Positions 8,094 through 17,016 of a stretch of 64,000 nucleotides of DNA are shown here, one piece after another. The position numbers were made by a program, and so were the translations under genes. The notes below the pieces were generated by a model, which saw only the letters and a list, made by a program, of their open reading frames with translations, did no database searches and was not told the DNA's origin. Numbering within the stretch: position 1 is the stretch's first letter; each line of letters starts with the position of its first letter. The stretch lies in the NCBI GenBank assembly GCA_041674525.1, contig JBAYVN010000003.1, positions 1-64,000 on the forward strand, given 5' to 3'. This DNA comes from SHYQ01 sp041674525. GTDB taxonomy: Bacteria; Chloroflexota; Dehalococcoidia; UBA2979.

Positions 8094-11000
8094 CCGCCCG
8101 GGCGCGGGGTCGGTGTGGGCGTCGGCGTCGGCGTGGCCACTATGCCTTTGTTCCGGACGACCACGGTCATCTCCGTCACCGTGTCGCCGAAGGAGGCGTC
8201 CGTCAGCGTGACACGCAGCGTGTACGCGCCATCCTCCACCGCCGCCGTATCCCACGTCGCGATCGCCCCGTTCAGCACCGGCGAGGTCTTGCGGTCCATG
8301 GGGTACCAGGTGGTGGGACTCAGCCCCACGCCGACCTCGGCGCGCACCGCCGAGAAGTGGCCGGACGTCGCGACGCCGTTGATCGCCACCTTCCCTGCCA
8401 GCACCGCGCCGTCCGCGGGGGACGTCACCACCAGCTGGGGGGCGCTGTCCGCGCTCCCACCGCCGCCCACCGTGACGGGCACGGCGTACACCCTCGTGCC
8501 GAGCTTCGTGTCCTCCAGTCGCACCCGCAGCGTGTACACGCCGTTCGGCACGTCCTTCACGTTCCACGTCCCCAGCGTTCCGCCGGAGATGCGGTTCGTC
8601 GAGGCGTTGATGCGCACCCACGAGGCGGGCTGCGTCCCGCGCCCCCACTCCAGGGTGTACCGATCGAAGTCAGGTGAGTCCGCGCGGCCGATCACGTTGA
8701 TCGTGCCGCTGATCCCCTGGCCCGCCTGGGGACTGGTGATCAGCGCGGGGAGCGCGCCATCGGGCTCGGTGGCGTCCGGTGCGAGGAGCGACAGGACGCC
8801 GGCCTTCGCGGCCCATTCCTTCAGCCCGCCCCAGCCGGCGATCTCCTCGGGCGGCATCACGAGCCGCACCTGCTGGGTGACGAAGTTCGCGGGTGTCTGC
8901 GGCGTGGCGCGGAGTCCGGTGCGCGTGTCCAGCGCGATCTTCTGCCACCACGTGTCCACGACCTTGCCCATGTCCTTCGGGTCGGCCGGGATCTGCTCGG
9001 CCGCGTACAGGCTGCTGTAGCGGTTCATCTGCGGGCACAGCTCGGTGGGGAGTTTGCCGGAGGGCCAGCACACCTCCTTCTCCACCACGCCGGGAGGCCG
9101 CGTGAAGTTGGTCGGGGGGAGCTTGAGCTCCGCCAGCGCATCGATCATGAACAGCTTCCACGTGCGCAGCGACACCGTAGTGGAGTCGATGCCGCGGATC
9201 GGCGCGTTATCCGAGTTCCCCGCCCACACGCCGGCGACCAGCTCGGGCGTGTAGCCCATCGTCCACGTCTCGCCGATCTGGTTGAGGTCCTCGAACGGGG
9301 CGCTGGTGCCCGTCTTCGCGGCGGACGGGTAGCCGTTCGCCAGGCCCAGGGCGTTGCACACGCCGTACGTGATGCACTGGTTCGCGCCGTTCGAGAGGAT
9401 CGAGGTGACAAGGTACGCGTATTCCGAGGGAATGACGCGCCGCTCCACGGGCTGCTTGTACTCGTAGAGCACCTTCTTGTCAGAGTCGGTGACCTTCAGC
9501 AGGGCGATCGGCTCCAGGCCGCGCGTGGCCGTGTCCTTCCGGTTCGTGACCACCAGCTCCTGCCCGCGCATCACCCCCCCGGTGGCGAGCACGCTGTAGC
9601 CGATGGCCTGGTCCAGCAGCGTGATCTCGGATCCGCCGGTGGTGAGCGCGGGGCCGTACCCGCCCGGGCTGTCGAAGGTGGTGTACCCCACCTTCTTCAG
9701 CGTCGCGATTGTGTTGAGCACGCCGGCGGAGACGATGGTCTTGATCGCCGTCACGTTGAGCGAGTTCCCCAGCGCCTTGTCCGCGGTGATCGGCCCGATG
9801 TAGAACCCGATCGGATCCTTCGGCGTGAACGTGCCCCCGGTGGACGGGTCGGACACCGACACCGGCGTGTCGAGGATGGCCGTGCCCGTGCCCCAGCCGT
9901 TCATGAACGCGGTCATGTACGTGAAGGGCTTGAGCGTGGACCCCGGCGAGTTCCGCGCGACCACGTTGTCGTTGCGCCCCTCGATCTTGTCGTCGAAATA
10001 ATCGCGGCTGCCCACGTAGGTCAGGATCTGCCCGGTCTTCGGGTCCACGGCCACGAACGCGCCGTTGTGCGCCCCTGCCGCATCGCCGAAGTCGGTCAGC
10101 GTCTTGTCCAGGGTCGTTTCGGCGTCGCGCTGCAGCTTCAGGTCGAGGGTTGTGGTGACCTCCAGCCCCTGGTCACGGAGCGCCGAGTCGCCGAAACGCT
10201 GACGCAGCTCCTCCGCCACCCGTCCGAGGACGAAGTGCGGCGCCTCGATCTCGAACCGATCGGCCTTGAACGTCAGGGGAGCGGCCCGCGCGGCGTCCGC
10301 CTCGGCCTTCGTGATCGCGCCGCGGCGCACCATCAGGTCCAGGACCTCGCCCTGGCGCCACTTTGCCCAGCCGTCCGGGATCAGCTTCCCGTCCTTGTCG
10401 ATGTTCGACGCGGCGAACGGGTCGTAGCGGGCGGGGGACTGCGGGATGCCGGCGAGCAGGGCGCCCTCCGCGAGCGTCAGGTCGCTGGCCTTCTTGCCGA
10501 AGTACCCCTCCGAGGCCGCCTCGATGCCGACGTACAGGCCGCCGTACGAGATGGAGTTCAGGTACCACTCGAGGATCTGGTCCTTCGGGTAGCGGTCCGT
10601 GAGCTCGATGGCGATCGCGGCCTCTTTGATCTTGCGGGTGACGGATCGCTCCAGCCGCTGCTCGCGGGGGATGTACACGTTCTTCGCGAGTTGCTGCGTG
10701 ATCGAGGAGCCCCCGGAGCCGCCGAGGAAGCCGCCGCCGAACGGCGTGAAGTTCTCCATCGCCGCACGGGCGAGCCCGCGGTAGTTCACCCCCACGTTGT
10801 CCTCGAAGTCGGGGTCCTCAACGGAGATCGTGGCCTTCGTGACCCACGGGGAGATCTCGCTCAGCTTCACGGGGCGGCGCAGGCCGCTGAGCTCGTCGAC
10901 GAACTCGTACATCAGCTCGCCGTGGCGGTCGTAGATGCGGGCGCCGCCCCGAGAGTACCGCGCGAGCAGCTGCTCGGGCGGTACGACGTCGCCGATCGCG

Positions 11001-11182
11001 GCGGTGTAGACGTAGGCGGCGAATCCGGCCCCGACCACGGAGAACCCGCCGATCACGGCCAGCAGCAGCGCCAGCAGGCGCATGCCGGCGAACAGGCTCT
11101 GCCCGCCGTCCAGCGTGGATGCCTCGCCGGTGATCCGGCGCCGGATGCGGCGGCGCAGGATCGAGCTGCGCCCCACGCTCAC
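8090..11182 (-). CDS. Penicillin-binding protein 1A, bifunctional, with two C-terminal Ig-like repeats
   Basis: Polymerises and cross-links peptidoglycan; anchored in the cytoplasmic membrane. 1030 residues from a GTG start. The membrane anchor is about residues 35-60. The glycosyltransferase 51 domain (about 85-260) has catalytic E122 in SVEDPDF and the helix GGSSITQQLAKN. The transpeptidase domain has S415-xx-K418 (SPGSTLKPF), NSLN, and AAKTGTS. After about residue 800 come two similar domains of about 95 residues, each ending in a DG/NGxYTLRVxL-type strand pair, then a TPTPTPTP tail. The length is well above the usual 700-850. It is the second gene after a methyltransferase (GTGA overlap). 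Confidence 0.95.
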   Translation of the reverse strand: MSVGRSSILRRRIRRRITGEASTLDGGQSLFAGMRLLALLLAVIGGFSVVGAGFAAYVYTAAIGDVVPPEQLLARYSRGGARIYDRHGELMYEFVDELSGLRRPVKLSEISPWVTKATISVEDPDFEDNVGVNYRGLARAAMENFTPFGGGFLGGSGGSSITQQLAKNVYIPREQRLERSVTRKIKEAAIAIELTDRYPKDQILEWYLNSISYGGLYVGIEAASEGYFGKKASDLTLAEGALLAGIPQSPARYDPFAASNIDKDGKLIPDGWAKWRQGEVLDLMVRRGAITKAEADAARAAPLTFKADRFEIEAPHFVLGRVAEELRQRFGDSALRDQGLEVTTTLDLKLQRDAETTLDKTLTDFGDAAGAHNGAFVAVDPKTGQILTYVGSRDYFDDKIEGRNDNVVARNSPGSTLKPFTYMTAFMNGWGTGTAILDTPVSVSDPSTGGTFTPKDPIGFYIGPITADKALGNSLNVTAIKTIVSAGVLNTIATLKKVGYTTFDSPGGYGPALTTGGSEITLLDQAIGYSVLATGGVMRGQELVVTNRKDTATRGLEPIALLKVTDSDKKVLYEYKQPVERRVIPSEYAYLVTSILSNGANQCITYGVCNALGLANGYPSAAKTGTSAPFEDLNQIGETWTMGYTPELVAGVWAGNSDNAPIRGIDSTTVSLRTWKLFMIDALAELKLPPTNFTRPPGVVEKEVCWPSGKLPTELCPQMNRYSSLYAAEQIPADPKDMGKVVDTWWQKIALDTRTGLRATPQTPANFVTQQVRLVMPPEEIAGWGGLKEWAAKAGVLSLLAPDATEPDGALPALITSPQAGQGISGTINVIGRADSPDFDRYTLEWGRGTQPASWVRINASTNRISGGTLGTWNVKDVPNGVYTLRVRLEDTKLGTRVYAVPVTVGGGGSADSAPQLVVTSPADGAVLAGKVAINGVATSGHFSAVRAEVGVGLSPTTWYPMDRKTSPVLNGAIATWDTAAVEDGAYTLRVTLTDASFGDTVTEMTVVVRNKGIVATPTPTPTPTPRPGG

Positions 11183-11982
11183 GAGGCCACCTCGTCGCGG
11201 CGCAGCACGACCAGGTGCGACAGGCCGAAGCGCCGCAGCGCGTTGCCCTCGGCCCAGTAGCAGAACCCGCGCACCGCTCTCGCCAGCACCCGCGATCGCG
11301 TCTCGATGTTGTCGAAGCCGGGGTACACATACCCGTGGTCGATGATCCGCAGCGGGGTCCCGGCGATCAGCCGGCGCCAGTCATCGTGACGGTAGGCCCG
11401 GGCGTGTGGCACCAGCCGGTCACGGAGGACGCCCGGCAGCCAGTTCACGAACGGGATGTTCCCGAAGATGTAGCGGCCCCGCCAGTAGATGCCGTGCGTC
11501 TCGAACGGGTAGAGTCGGTTGGGCGCGAAGAGGATGCACGTCCCACCGGGCCGGAGCACCCGCGCCACCTCGCGCAGCGTCGCGCGATCGTCCTGCACAT
11601 GCTCGATGACCTCGTTCAGCACGATGAGGTCGAATGCGCCGTCGCGAAAGGGGAGCGCTTCCCCCGCGGCCGCCAGGAAGCCATCCACGCCCCGCGTCGC
11701 CGTCGCCTCCACGCGCTGCTGCGCCTCCACGAGGCGTTCCGTGGCGATGTCCGTGCCCAGGGCGCGCGCGCCACGGCGAGCAAAGGCACGAACGTATTCC
11801 CCCAGGCCGCAGCCGAGATCGAGCACGCGCCGCCCGCGGAGCGCGGTGTACCGTTCGATGAGGGCCAGCCGGCGATCCTGCCCTGAGCGCCACACGAACG
11901 AGGGGTTGCCCAGCCGCGCCGCCTCCGGCTCGCCCGCCAGCGGCGCGTGCGCCGGGGCCACCGTGGAGGGGGAGTCCGTCAT
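11179..11982 (-). CDS. Class I SAM-dependent methyltransferase
   Basis: 267 residues from an ATG with AGGAG five to six bases upstream. Motif I, VLDLGCGLGEYVRAFA (about residues 53-68), is a Rossmann SAM-binding site; the later LNEVIEHVQDD and VLRPGGTCILFAPN are motifs II/III of the ubiquinone/biotin-type fold. The C-terminal part (FETHGIYWRGRYIFGNIPF) resembles methyltransferases that act on lipid- or sugar-linked substrates, but the substrate is unknown. It overlaps the PBP1A start by four bases, so an envelope-related role is plausible by context only. Confidence 0.8.
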   Translation of the reverse strand: MTDSPSTVAPAHAPLAGEPEAARLGNPSFVWRSGQDRRLALIERYTALRGRRVLDLGCGLGEYVRAFARRGARALGTDIATERLVEAQQRVEATATRGVDGFLAAAGEALPFRDGAFDLIVLNEVIEHVQDDRATLREVARVLRPGGTCILFAPNRLYPFETHGIYWRGRYIFGNIPFVNWLPGVLRDRLVPHARAYRHDDWRRLIAGTPLRIIDHGYVYPGFDNIETRSRVLARAVRGFCYWAEGNALRRFGLSHLVVLRRDEVAS

Positions 11983-12021
11983 CGTCGCTCCTGCCGATCG
12001 GCGAGCCGCAACCGCGACCCT

Positions 12022-12132
12022 CCGATGGTATGACCGATGGTATGCCCTCTGGCCCGGTGGGGAGGCGCCTTCTAGAATAGCCTCACACCCGGACACCTTC
12101 ATCGTCCACCCCGAATCATCGTCCACCCGGAA
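12022..12132 (+). promoter_or_regulatory. gatCA promoter region with two sets of direct repeats
   Basis: The divergent region before gatC holds an 11-base repeat ccgatggtatg at 12022 and 12034 (period 12). A -10-like TAGAAT lies at 12073-12078; its overlapping reverse strand also reads TATTCT, so it could serve the methyltransferase gene. Two tandem 17-base copies (one mismatch) of tcatcgtccacccc-gaa lie at 12099 and 12116. The repeats straddle the -10 and may be binding sites. Confidence 0.45.
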
Positions 12133-12147
12133 TCCTGGGAGCGCGCC

Positions 12148-12435
12148 ATGGCCCTGACCACCGATGAGGTGCGCTACATCGCGAAACTCGCGCGTGTCGC
12201 ACTGACCGACGCGGAGGTGGATCGCCTGGGCGGCGAGCTGTCCACCATCCTCGACCACTTCCAGGTGCTGAACGACATCGACACGCAGGATGTTCCGCCG
12301 ACCGCCCAGTCCTTCGACCTGCATAACGTGGAGCGACCCGACGAGACGCGCCCGTCCTACGCGCTGGAGGACATCCTCCTGAACGCGCCTCGACGCGAGG
12401 ACGGCTACATCCGCGTGCGCGGCGTGCTCGATTGA
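12148..12435 (+). CDS. gatC: Asp/Glu-tRNA amidotransferase subunit C
   Basis: Small subunit of the GatCAB complex that converts misacylated Glu-tRNA(Gln) or Asp-tRNA(Asn) to the amide form; it stabilises GatA. 95 residues, the normal size. The N-terminal VRYIAKLARVALTD and the middle LGGELSTILDHFQVL are the family hallmarks, and the C-terminal DGYIRVRGVLD matches the conserved end. The ATG follows GGGAG by seven bases. It is translationally coupled to gatA through a TTGA overlap. gatB is not in the window. Confidence 0.95.
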   Translation: MALTTDEVRYIAKLARVALTDAEVDRLGGELSTILDHFQVLNDIDTQDVPPTAQSFDLHNVERPDETRPSYALEDILLNAPRREDGYIRVRGVLD

Positions 12436-13913
12436 GCGAGCACGAGATGACCGTCGACCTCGATCGGACCGCCCACGAGCACGCGGCCTGCCTCCGGGCG
12501 GGGGACTACACCTCCCGCGCCCTGACGGAGGCGACCCTCGCCCGCATTCATGCGCAGGACAGCGACCTGAACGCGTACATCACCTTCACCGACGAGCTCG
12601 CGCTCGCCGAGGCGGACGAGGCCGATGCGCGCCTCCGCTCCGGGGACCCCGGTCCGCTGGTCGGCGTCCCGGTGGCGGTGAAGGATCTGCTCTCCACCCA
12701 GGGCATCCAGACCACCGCCGCCTCGAAGATGCTCGAGGGATTCGTCCCGATCGTGGATTGCACGGTCGTGCGGCGGCTGAAGCAGGCGGGCGCCGTGATC
12801 GTCGGCAAGACGAACCTGGACGAGTTCGCCATGGGCTCCTCCACGGAGCACTCCGCGTTCGGTCCCACCCGCAACCCCTGGGCGCTGGACCGCGTGCCCG
12901 GCGGATCCTCGGGAGGCTCGGCCGCCACCGTGGCCTCGCGAGGGGTGCCGCTCTCGCTCGGCACGGACACCGGAGGCTCCATCCGCCAGCCCGCCGCACT
13001 GTGCGGGATCGTGGGGCTGAAGCCGACGTACGGGCGCGTCTCGCGCTTCGGGGTCGTCGCATTCGCCTCGTCGCTGGAGCAGGTGGGCCCCTTCGCGCGC
13101 GATGCCGAGGATGCCGCGAACCTCCTGGGCGCGATAGCCGGGCGCGACGACATGGACTCCACCACCGCGCCCGTGCCCGTGCCGGACTACACCGAGCGCT
13201 TCGCGCGCGGCTTGGAGGGGCTCCGCGTCGCCGTGCCGGAGGCCTTCTTCGGCGATGGCCTGGACGCCGGGGTGCGTGCCTGCATCGAGCAGGCGATCAC
13301 CGACCTCGCCGCCCACGGCGCGATCATCGACCGGGACGTGGCGCTCCCGGCAGCCTCCGCGGCGCTCCCCGTCTACTACATCATCGCCCCCTCGGAGGCC
13401 TCCGCGAACCTCGCACGGTACGACGGCGTGAAGTACGGCTTCTCCGTGCGGGACGGGCGCAGCGTGGAAGACGAGATGGCCCAGACGCGCGGCCGGGGCT
13501 TCGGCGCCGAGGTCAAGCGCCGCATCATGCTCGGCACCTATGCCCTCTCCGCCGGCTACTACGACGCCTACTACCTGAAGGCCCAGAAGGTTCGCACGCT
13601 GATCAAGCGGGAGTTCGAGGCGGCGTTCGCCTCGCACGACGTCATCCTCACGCCCACCAGTCCCACGGTGGCGTTCCGCCTGGGCGAGAAGGTGGACGAC
13701 CCCTATTCGATGTACCTGAACGACCTGTACACGATCCCGGTCAACATCGCCGGCAACCCGGCGATCAGCCTCCCGTGCGGCTTCGCGCAGGGCCTGCCCG
13801 TGGGCATGCAGCTCATCGGCCGCCCCTTCGAGGAGTCCACCCTGCTGGGCGCGACGCACGCCTACGGGGAGGTCACGGAATGGCACCGCCGGACGCCGCC
13901 CTCGCTGGCATAA
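12432..13913 (+). CDS. gatA: Asp/Glu-tRNA amidotransferase subunit A
   Basis: Amidase subunit of GatCAB; hydrolyses glutamine to supply ammonia. 493 residues if the TTG at 12432 is used (overlap with gatC); an ATG five codons later is the alternative. The amidase Lys-cisSer-Ser triad is K84 (VAVKDLL), S159 in GGSSGGSAA and S183 in GTDTGGSIRQP. The conserved Y-x-R segment GLKPTYGRVSRFG follows, and the C-terminal NIAGNPAISLPCGF is typical. Length and motifs are normal, so it should be functional with a gatB encoded elsewhere. Confidence 0.97.
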   Translation: MSEHEMTVDLDRTAHEHAACLRAGDYTSRALTEATLARIHAQDSDLNAYITFTDELALAEADEADARLRSGDPGPLVGVPVAVKDLLSTQGIQTTAASKMLEGFVPIVDCTVVRRLKQAGAVIVGKTNLDEFAMGSSTEHSAFGPTRNPWALDRVPGGSSGGSAATVASRGVPLSLGTDTGGSIRQPAALCGIVGLKPTYGRVSRFGVVAFASSLEQVGPFARDAEDAANLLGAIAGRDDMDSTTAPVPVPDYTERFARGLEGLRVAVPEAFFGDGLDAGVRACIEQAITDLAAHGAIIDRDVALPAASAALPVYYIIAPSEASANLARYDGVKYGFSVRDGRSVEDEMAQTRGRGFGAEVKRRIMLGTYALSAGYYDAYYLKAQKVRTLIKREFEAAFASHDVILTPTSPTVAFRLGEKVDDPYSMYLNDLYTIPVNIAGNPAISLPCGFAQGLPVGMQLIGRPFEESTLLGATHAYGEVTEWHRRTPPSLA

Positions 13914-14073
13914 CACCTGTATATACGCGGCGCCGGGGAGCGTAACGGACCTCCGCGGGGTCGCTGTCCCTCGTGCAGGCGTTCCGGGGCCCTCCCGGCG
14001 GGGCTGGAATCGACAGTTACGGCTGTTCTAATCATCTGGGTAATGGAACTCATACCCGAAGTGATTCCGCCGG

Positions 14074-14107
14074 TGCTATGCTGCCGCCCCGGTGAGAGAT
14101 TTACCGG
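14074..14107 (+). promoter_or_regulatory. gltA promoter (extended -10) and leader hairpin
   Basis: The 302-base gap between gatA and gltA holds no gene that I can support. It contains an extended -10, TGC-TATGCT (14074-14082). Right after the expected transcript start a small hairpin CCGGT-9-ACCGG (14089-14107) opens a leader of about 130 bases. Upstream the inverted repeat GACAG-N6-CTGTT (about 14011-14027) and GGGTA-N10-TACCC (about 14038-14057) could be operators. No -35 match is visible. Confidence 0.45.
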
Positions 14108-14215
14108 CCCCCACGCGGATTCGCGCCGCCGGCAGTCCAACTCACAGTAATCAGGAACCCAGGGACCCCGCGGGGCGGCTGTGTCCGGATGCCGCGGGAA
14201 GCAAGTGGGGGTGAC

Positions 14216-15370
14216 ATGACGACGACACCAGCCTTCAGCCCGGGACTCGAAGGGGTCCCGATCGCGGAATCCGCGCTCTCGCTCGTGGAGGGCATGGCGG
14301 GGCGTCTCTCGTACCGTGGCTACTCCATCGAGGAGCTCACCTCGCCGGAGAACACGTTCGAGGAGATCGTCGCGCTGCTCTACGACGGCGAGCTCCCGAA
14401 CGCCGCGCGCATCGCGGCGATTGCCGCGCAGATGGAAGCCGCCCGCGGCCTCACGCCGGAGCAGATCGACATCGCCCGCGCGGCAGCCAAGATCACGCAC
14501 CCCATGTTCGCGCTGCAGTCCGCCTCCGCGACGCTGGGCCCGAAGGTGAATGACTTCGAGCCGAAGGTCGCCACGGTGCAGGAGCGCGGCATCGCTGCGC
14601 TGGCGAAGATGGGCCACCTGGTCGGCGTCATCGCCCAGGCGTACCAGGACCGCCCCTACGACGGCCCGAAGGCGGGCGAAAGCCACGCCGAGATGATGCT
14701 GCGCATGATCACCGGTGAGAAGCCGTCGAAGCTCCACCTGCGGGTCATGGACGCGCTGCTGATCATGATGGCGGACCACTCCGCCGGGAACGCCTCCACC
14801 TTCACCTCGCGCGTGGTCACCTCGACGAAGTCGGAGCCGGAGGCGGTGGTCTCCGCCTCGGTCGGCGCGCTGTCCGGCCCGGCCCACGGCGGCGCCAACG
14901 AGCAGTCGCTCCGGCTCTTCGAGAGCATGGGCGCGCCCGAGGGTGCGAAGCCGAAGATCGAGAAGATGCTCGAAGAGGGCTACAAGATCCCGGGCTTCGG
15001 TCACCGCGTGTACCACGTGAAGGACCCGCGCTCGAAGGTCATCCAGAAGCTCGCGGACGAGGTCATCGTCCCCGGCTCGCGCGTGGCGGACCTGTACTCG
15101 ATCTCCCTGTCCGTTGAGGACGTGGCGACCGAGCGACTGGGCCACCGTGGCCTGTTCCCGAACGTGGACCTGTTCTCCGGCTGCGTGTTTGCCGCCATCG
15201 GCATCCCGACCGACCTGTTCACCCCCATTTTCGCCGCGTCCCGGACGCTGGGCTGGATGGCGAACATGAAGGAGCAGTGGGAGTCGGGCAACCGCATCTT
15301 CCGCCCGGCCCAGATCTACACCGGCCCCACGCCCCCGCGCGACTACATCCCGCGCTCCGTGCGCGGATAG
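14216..15370 (+). CDS. gltA: Citrate synthase
   Basis: Condenses acetyl-CoA with oxaloacetate, entry to the TCA cycle. 384 residues, the compact size of the bacterial 2-methylcitrate/citrate synthase group. The catalytic residues are H224 (GPAHGGANE), H263 (GFGHRVY) and D318 (FPNVDLFSG); H188 in MADHSAGNAST is also conserved. The ATG at 14216 follows GGGG at a short distance. A 2-methylcitrate synthase function cannot be excluded, but no propionate genes are nearby. A strong terminator hairpin follows 38 bases after the stop. Confidence 0.93.
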   Translation: MTTTPAFSPGLEGVPIAESALSLVEGMAGRLSYRGYSIEELTSPENTFEEIVALLYDGELPNAARIAAIAAQMEAARGLTPEQIDIARAAAKITHPMFALQSASATLGPKVNDFEPKVATVQERGIAALAKMGHLVGVIAQAYQDRPYDGPKAGESHAEMMLRMITGEKPSKLHLRVMDALLIMMADHSAGNASTFTSRVVTSTKSEPEAVVSASVGALSGPAHGGANEQSLRLFESMGAPEGAKPKIEKMLEEGYKIPGFGHRVYHVKDPRSKVIQKLADEVIVPGSRVADLYSISLSVEDVATERLGHRGLFPNVDLFSGCVFAAIGIPTDLFTPIFAASRTLGWMANMKEQWESGNRIFRPAQIYTGPTPPRDYIPRSVRG

Positions 15371-15407
15371 CATCCCGGGGCCCCTCGAGCCCCGCGAGCG
15401 CAGATCG

Positions 15408-15436
15408 AACAGGCCGCCCGAGAGGGCGGCCTGTTT
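15408..15436 (+). terminator. Rho-independent terminator of gltA
   Basis: Perfect 12-bp stem (AACAGGCCGCCC paired with GGGCGGCCTGTT) with a GAGA tetraloop of the GNRA type, ending in TTT. Strong hairpin with a short U tract, 38 bases after the citrate synthase stop. Confidence 0.88.
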
Positions 15437-15465
15437 CGCGTCCCGGCACGTCGAGGGGTTGAGAT

Positions 15466-15488
15466 GGATGGGGGCTCCGCCCCCATCC
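15466..15488. repeat. Perfect 10-bp hairpin, terminator-like
   Basis: GGATGGGGGC-tcc-GCCCCCATCC is a perfect inverted repeat with a three-base loop and no U tract. It lies 30 bases after the gltA terminator and could be a second, bidirectional stop for gltA and the convergent trpS transcript. Confidence 0.5.
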
Positions 15489-15653
15489 GGCGGGCCCCTG
15501 CGGGGCGGGGCGGACAGCGCGGACCCGTCGCGTCGCCGCGCGACCCTCCGGTTCACGGTGCGTCGCCGGACGGCAACCCCTACCCTCCCGACGCGGTTCG
15601 TGGCGACGCAAGACGCGGTTGCCCCAGAGGTCCCCTCGTTGCCCAGGAGTCGG

Positions 15654-15740
15654 TAGTATTTCGATGGTGGTCAGACCGCCCGGTAAGGGCCGGTGAGACT
15701 CGAGGGCGCTGGGCGCTCACCGGCTACCACCACCTTGGCG
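15654..15740 (+). ncRNA. Candidate structured RNA between gltA and trpS
   Basis: The 604 bases between the convergent gltA and trpS genes have no believable open frame. Within them TAGTAT (15654-15659) is followed within seven bases by nested inverted repeats. The outer arms are GGTGGT (15666) and ACCACC (about 15727); inside, CCGGTGAG (15690-15697) pairs with CTCACCGG (15716-15723). A transcript starting at the TAGTAT hexamer would begin with the outer stem. I recognise no known family (not tmRNA, SRP RNA, RNase P, T-box or a familiar riboswitch), and the 3' end is unclear. Confidence 0.3.
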
Positions 15741-15924
15741 TCACGGAGGCATCACCGCCGCCCGTCGAGCGCACGCCCCGCCTCCCGCGCCGGGACGAGG
15801 GTAGGGAGATGGGCCACCCCGCTCGGATCTGGACGCGCCCTTGATCAGCCGCCTCTGGTTGGCGCGCTGCTCCGAGGCGCGCGACCAGATGAAGTCCGAG
15901 GGCGTCCCGCGCGTCGCCCCTCGC

Positions 15925-15959
15925 GGCCCGCAGGTCCGGTGCGGGCGGCGCGGGTATCC
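15925..15959 (-). repeat. 35-base element downstream of trpS (copy A)
   Basis: This 35-base sequence matches 17017-17051 at 33 of 35 positions by eye. It lies 15 bases after the trpS stop codon on the coding strand; the other copy lies 16 bases after the argS stop in the same orientation. Arms CCCGC/GCGGG allow a short hairpin. Confidence 0.75.
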
Positions 15960-15974
15960 AGCGCGTCGAGCCCG

Positions 15975-16982
15975 CTAAGACAGGTAGTTCAGGCCCATCG
16001 CGTCGCGGACCTCGCGGATTGTCTCGGCGGCGACGGTGCGGGTGAACTCCGTGCCGGCGGCGAGGGCGTCACGGACCTCCGAGGGGTGCGCGTCGTAGTA
16101 GGCGCGGCGGTCGCGGATGGGGTCGAGGAACGCGTTGAGTGCGATGGTGAGCTTCTGCTTTACCTCCACGTCGCCCACCGCGCCCCGGACGTAGCGCTCC
16201 TTCAGGTCGTTCACCTCGTCGAGGTTCGGGTTGAAGGCGTCGTGGTACATGAAGACCGGGTTGCCCTCGACATGCCCGGGGTCGGTGGCGCGCAGGCGCG
16301 TGGGGTCGGTGAACATGCTGCGCACCTTCTTCGCGACGGTATCCGCGTCGTCCTTCAGGTAGATCGCGTTGTTCAGCGACTTCGACATCTTCGCGTTGCC
16401 ATCGACCCCGACGAGGCGCGGGACGCGACCGACCAGCGGCTCCGGCTCCGGGAACAGGTCGACGTTGAAGATGCGGTTGAAGCGCCGCGCGATCTCCCTC
16501 GTCAGCTCGATGTGCGGCAGCTGGTCTTCGCCGACCGGGACGAGGTGCGCCTTCGGCATCAGGATGTTGGACGCCTGCATCATCGGGTAATTGAAGAAGG
16601 CCACGGGCACCGAGTCGCCCTCGAGGTTCGCCATCTCTGCCTTCAGCGTCGGGTTGCGCTGGAGCATGCCCAGCGGCACCCACCACGAGAGCCACGTGGT
16701 CAGCTCCGCGTGCTCCGTGACGAGGCTCTCGATCTCGAAGTGGCTGCCCTGCGGGTCCAGGCCCACGGCCAGCCAGTCCTTTGCCACCTCGAACACATTG
16801 CCGTGCACGGCGGAGATGTCGTCCGCGTGGTCGGAGACCTGGAAGTCGGCGATCAGGAAGAAGCACTCGTACTCGCGTTGGAGGCGGATCCAGTTCTCCA
16901 GCGCCCCCACGTAGTGGCCGAGGTGCAGCGCGCCCGTGGGCCGCACGCCGGTCAGGATGCGCTTGCGCGGTTCCGTGGTCAT
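15975..16982 (-). CDS. trpS: Tryptophanyl-tRNA synthetase
   Basis: Class I synthetase charging tRNA-Trp. 335 residues, normal. The HIGH-type site is HLGH at residues 20-23 (PTGALHLGHYVGAL), and the KMSKS loop is intact (GNAKMSKSLNNAIYL). PVGEDQLPHIELTREIARRF is the conserved central block. The ATG is preceded by GAGGGA. It lies downstream of argS on the same strand with an 85-base gap that contains a 35-base repeat; a second copy follows trpS. I see no T-box in the gap; it is too short for one. Confidence 0.97.
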   Translation of the reverse strand: MTTEPRKRILTGVRPTGALHLGHYVGALENWIRLQREYECFFLIADFQVSDHADDISAVHGNVFEVAKDWLAVGLDPQGSHFEIESLVTEHAELTTWLSWWVPLGMLQRNPTLKAEMANLEGDSVPVAFFNYPMMQASNILMPKAHLVPVGEDQLPHIELTREIARRFNRIFNVDLFPEPEPLVGRVPRLVGVDGNAKMSKSLNNAIYLKDDADTVAKKVRSMFTDPTRLRATDPGHVEGNPVFMYHDAFNPNLDEVNDLKERYVRGAVGDVEVKQKLTIALNAFLDPIRDRRAYYDAHPSEVRDALAAGTEFTRTVAAETIREVRDAMGLNYLS

Positions 16983-17016
16983 CGTGCAGTCCCTCTGGTC
17001 GCGGCCTCCCCGTTGG

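Noticed and set aside
4807..8648. Long arginine- and proline-rich frames on both strands across the RDD and metalloprotease region
   Set aside because: Shadow frames of the real genes, with no domain and no ribosome binding site.
15371..15974. tRNA or known riboswitch in the gltA-trpS gap
   Set aside because: No TpsiC-loop sequence or acceptor-stem pairing, and no conserved core of SAM, TPP, cobalamin or glycine riboswitches was found by eye.
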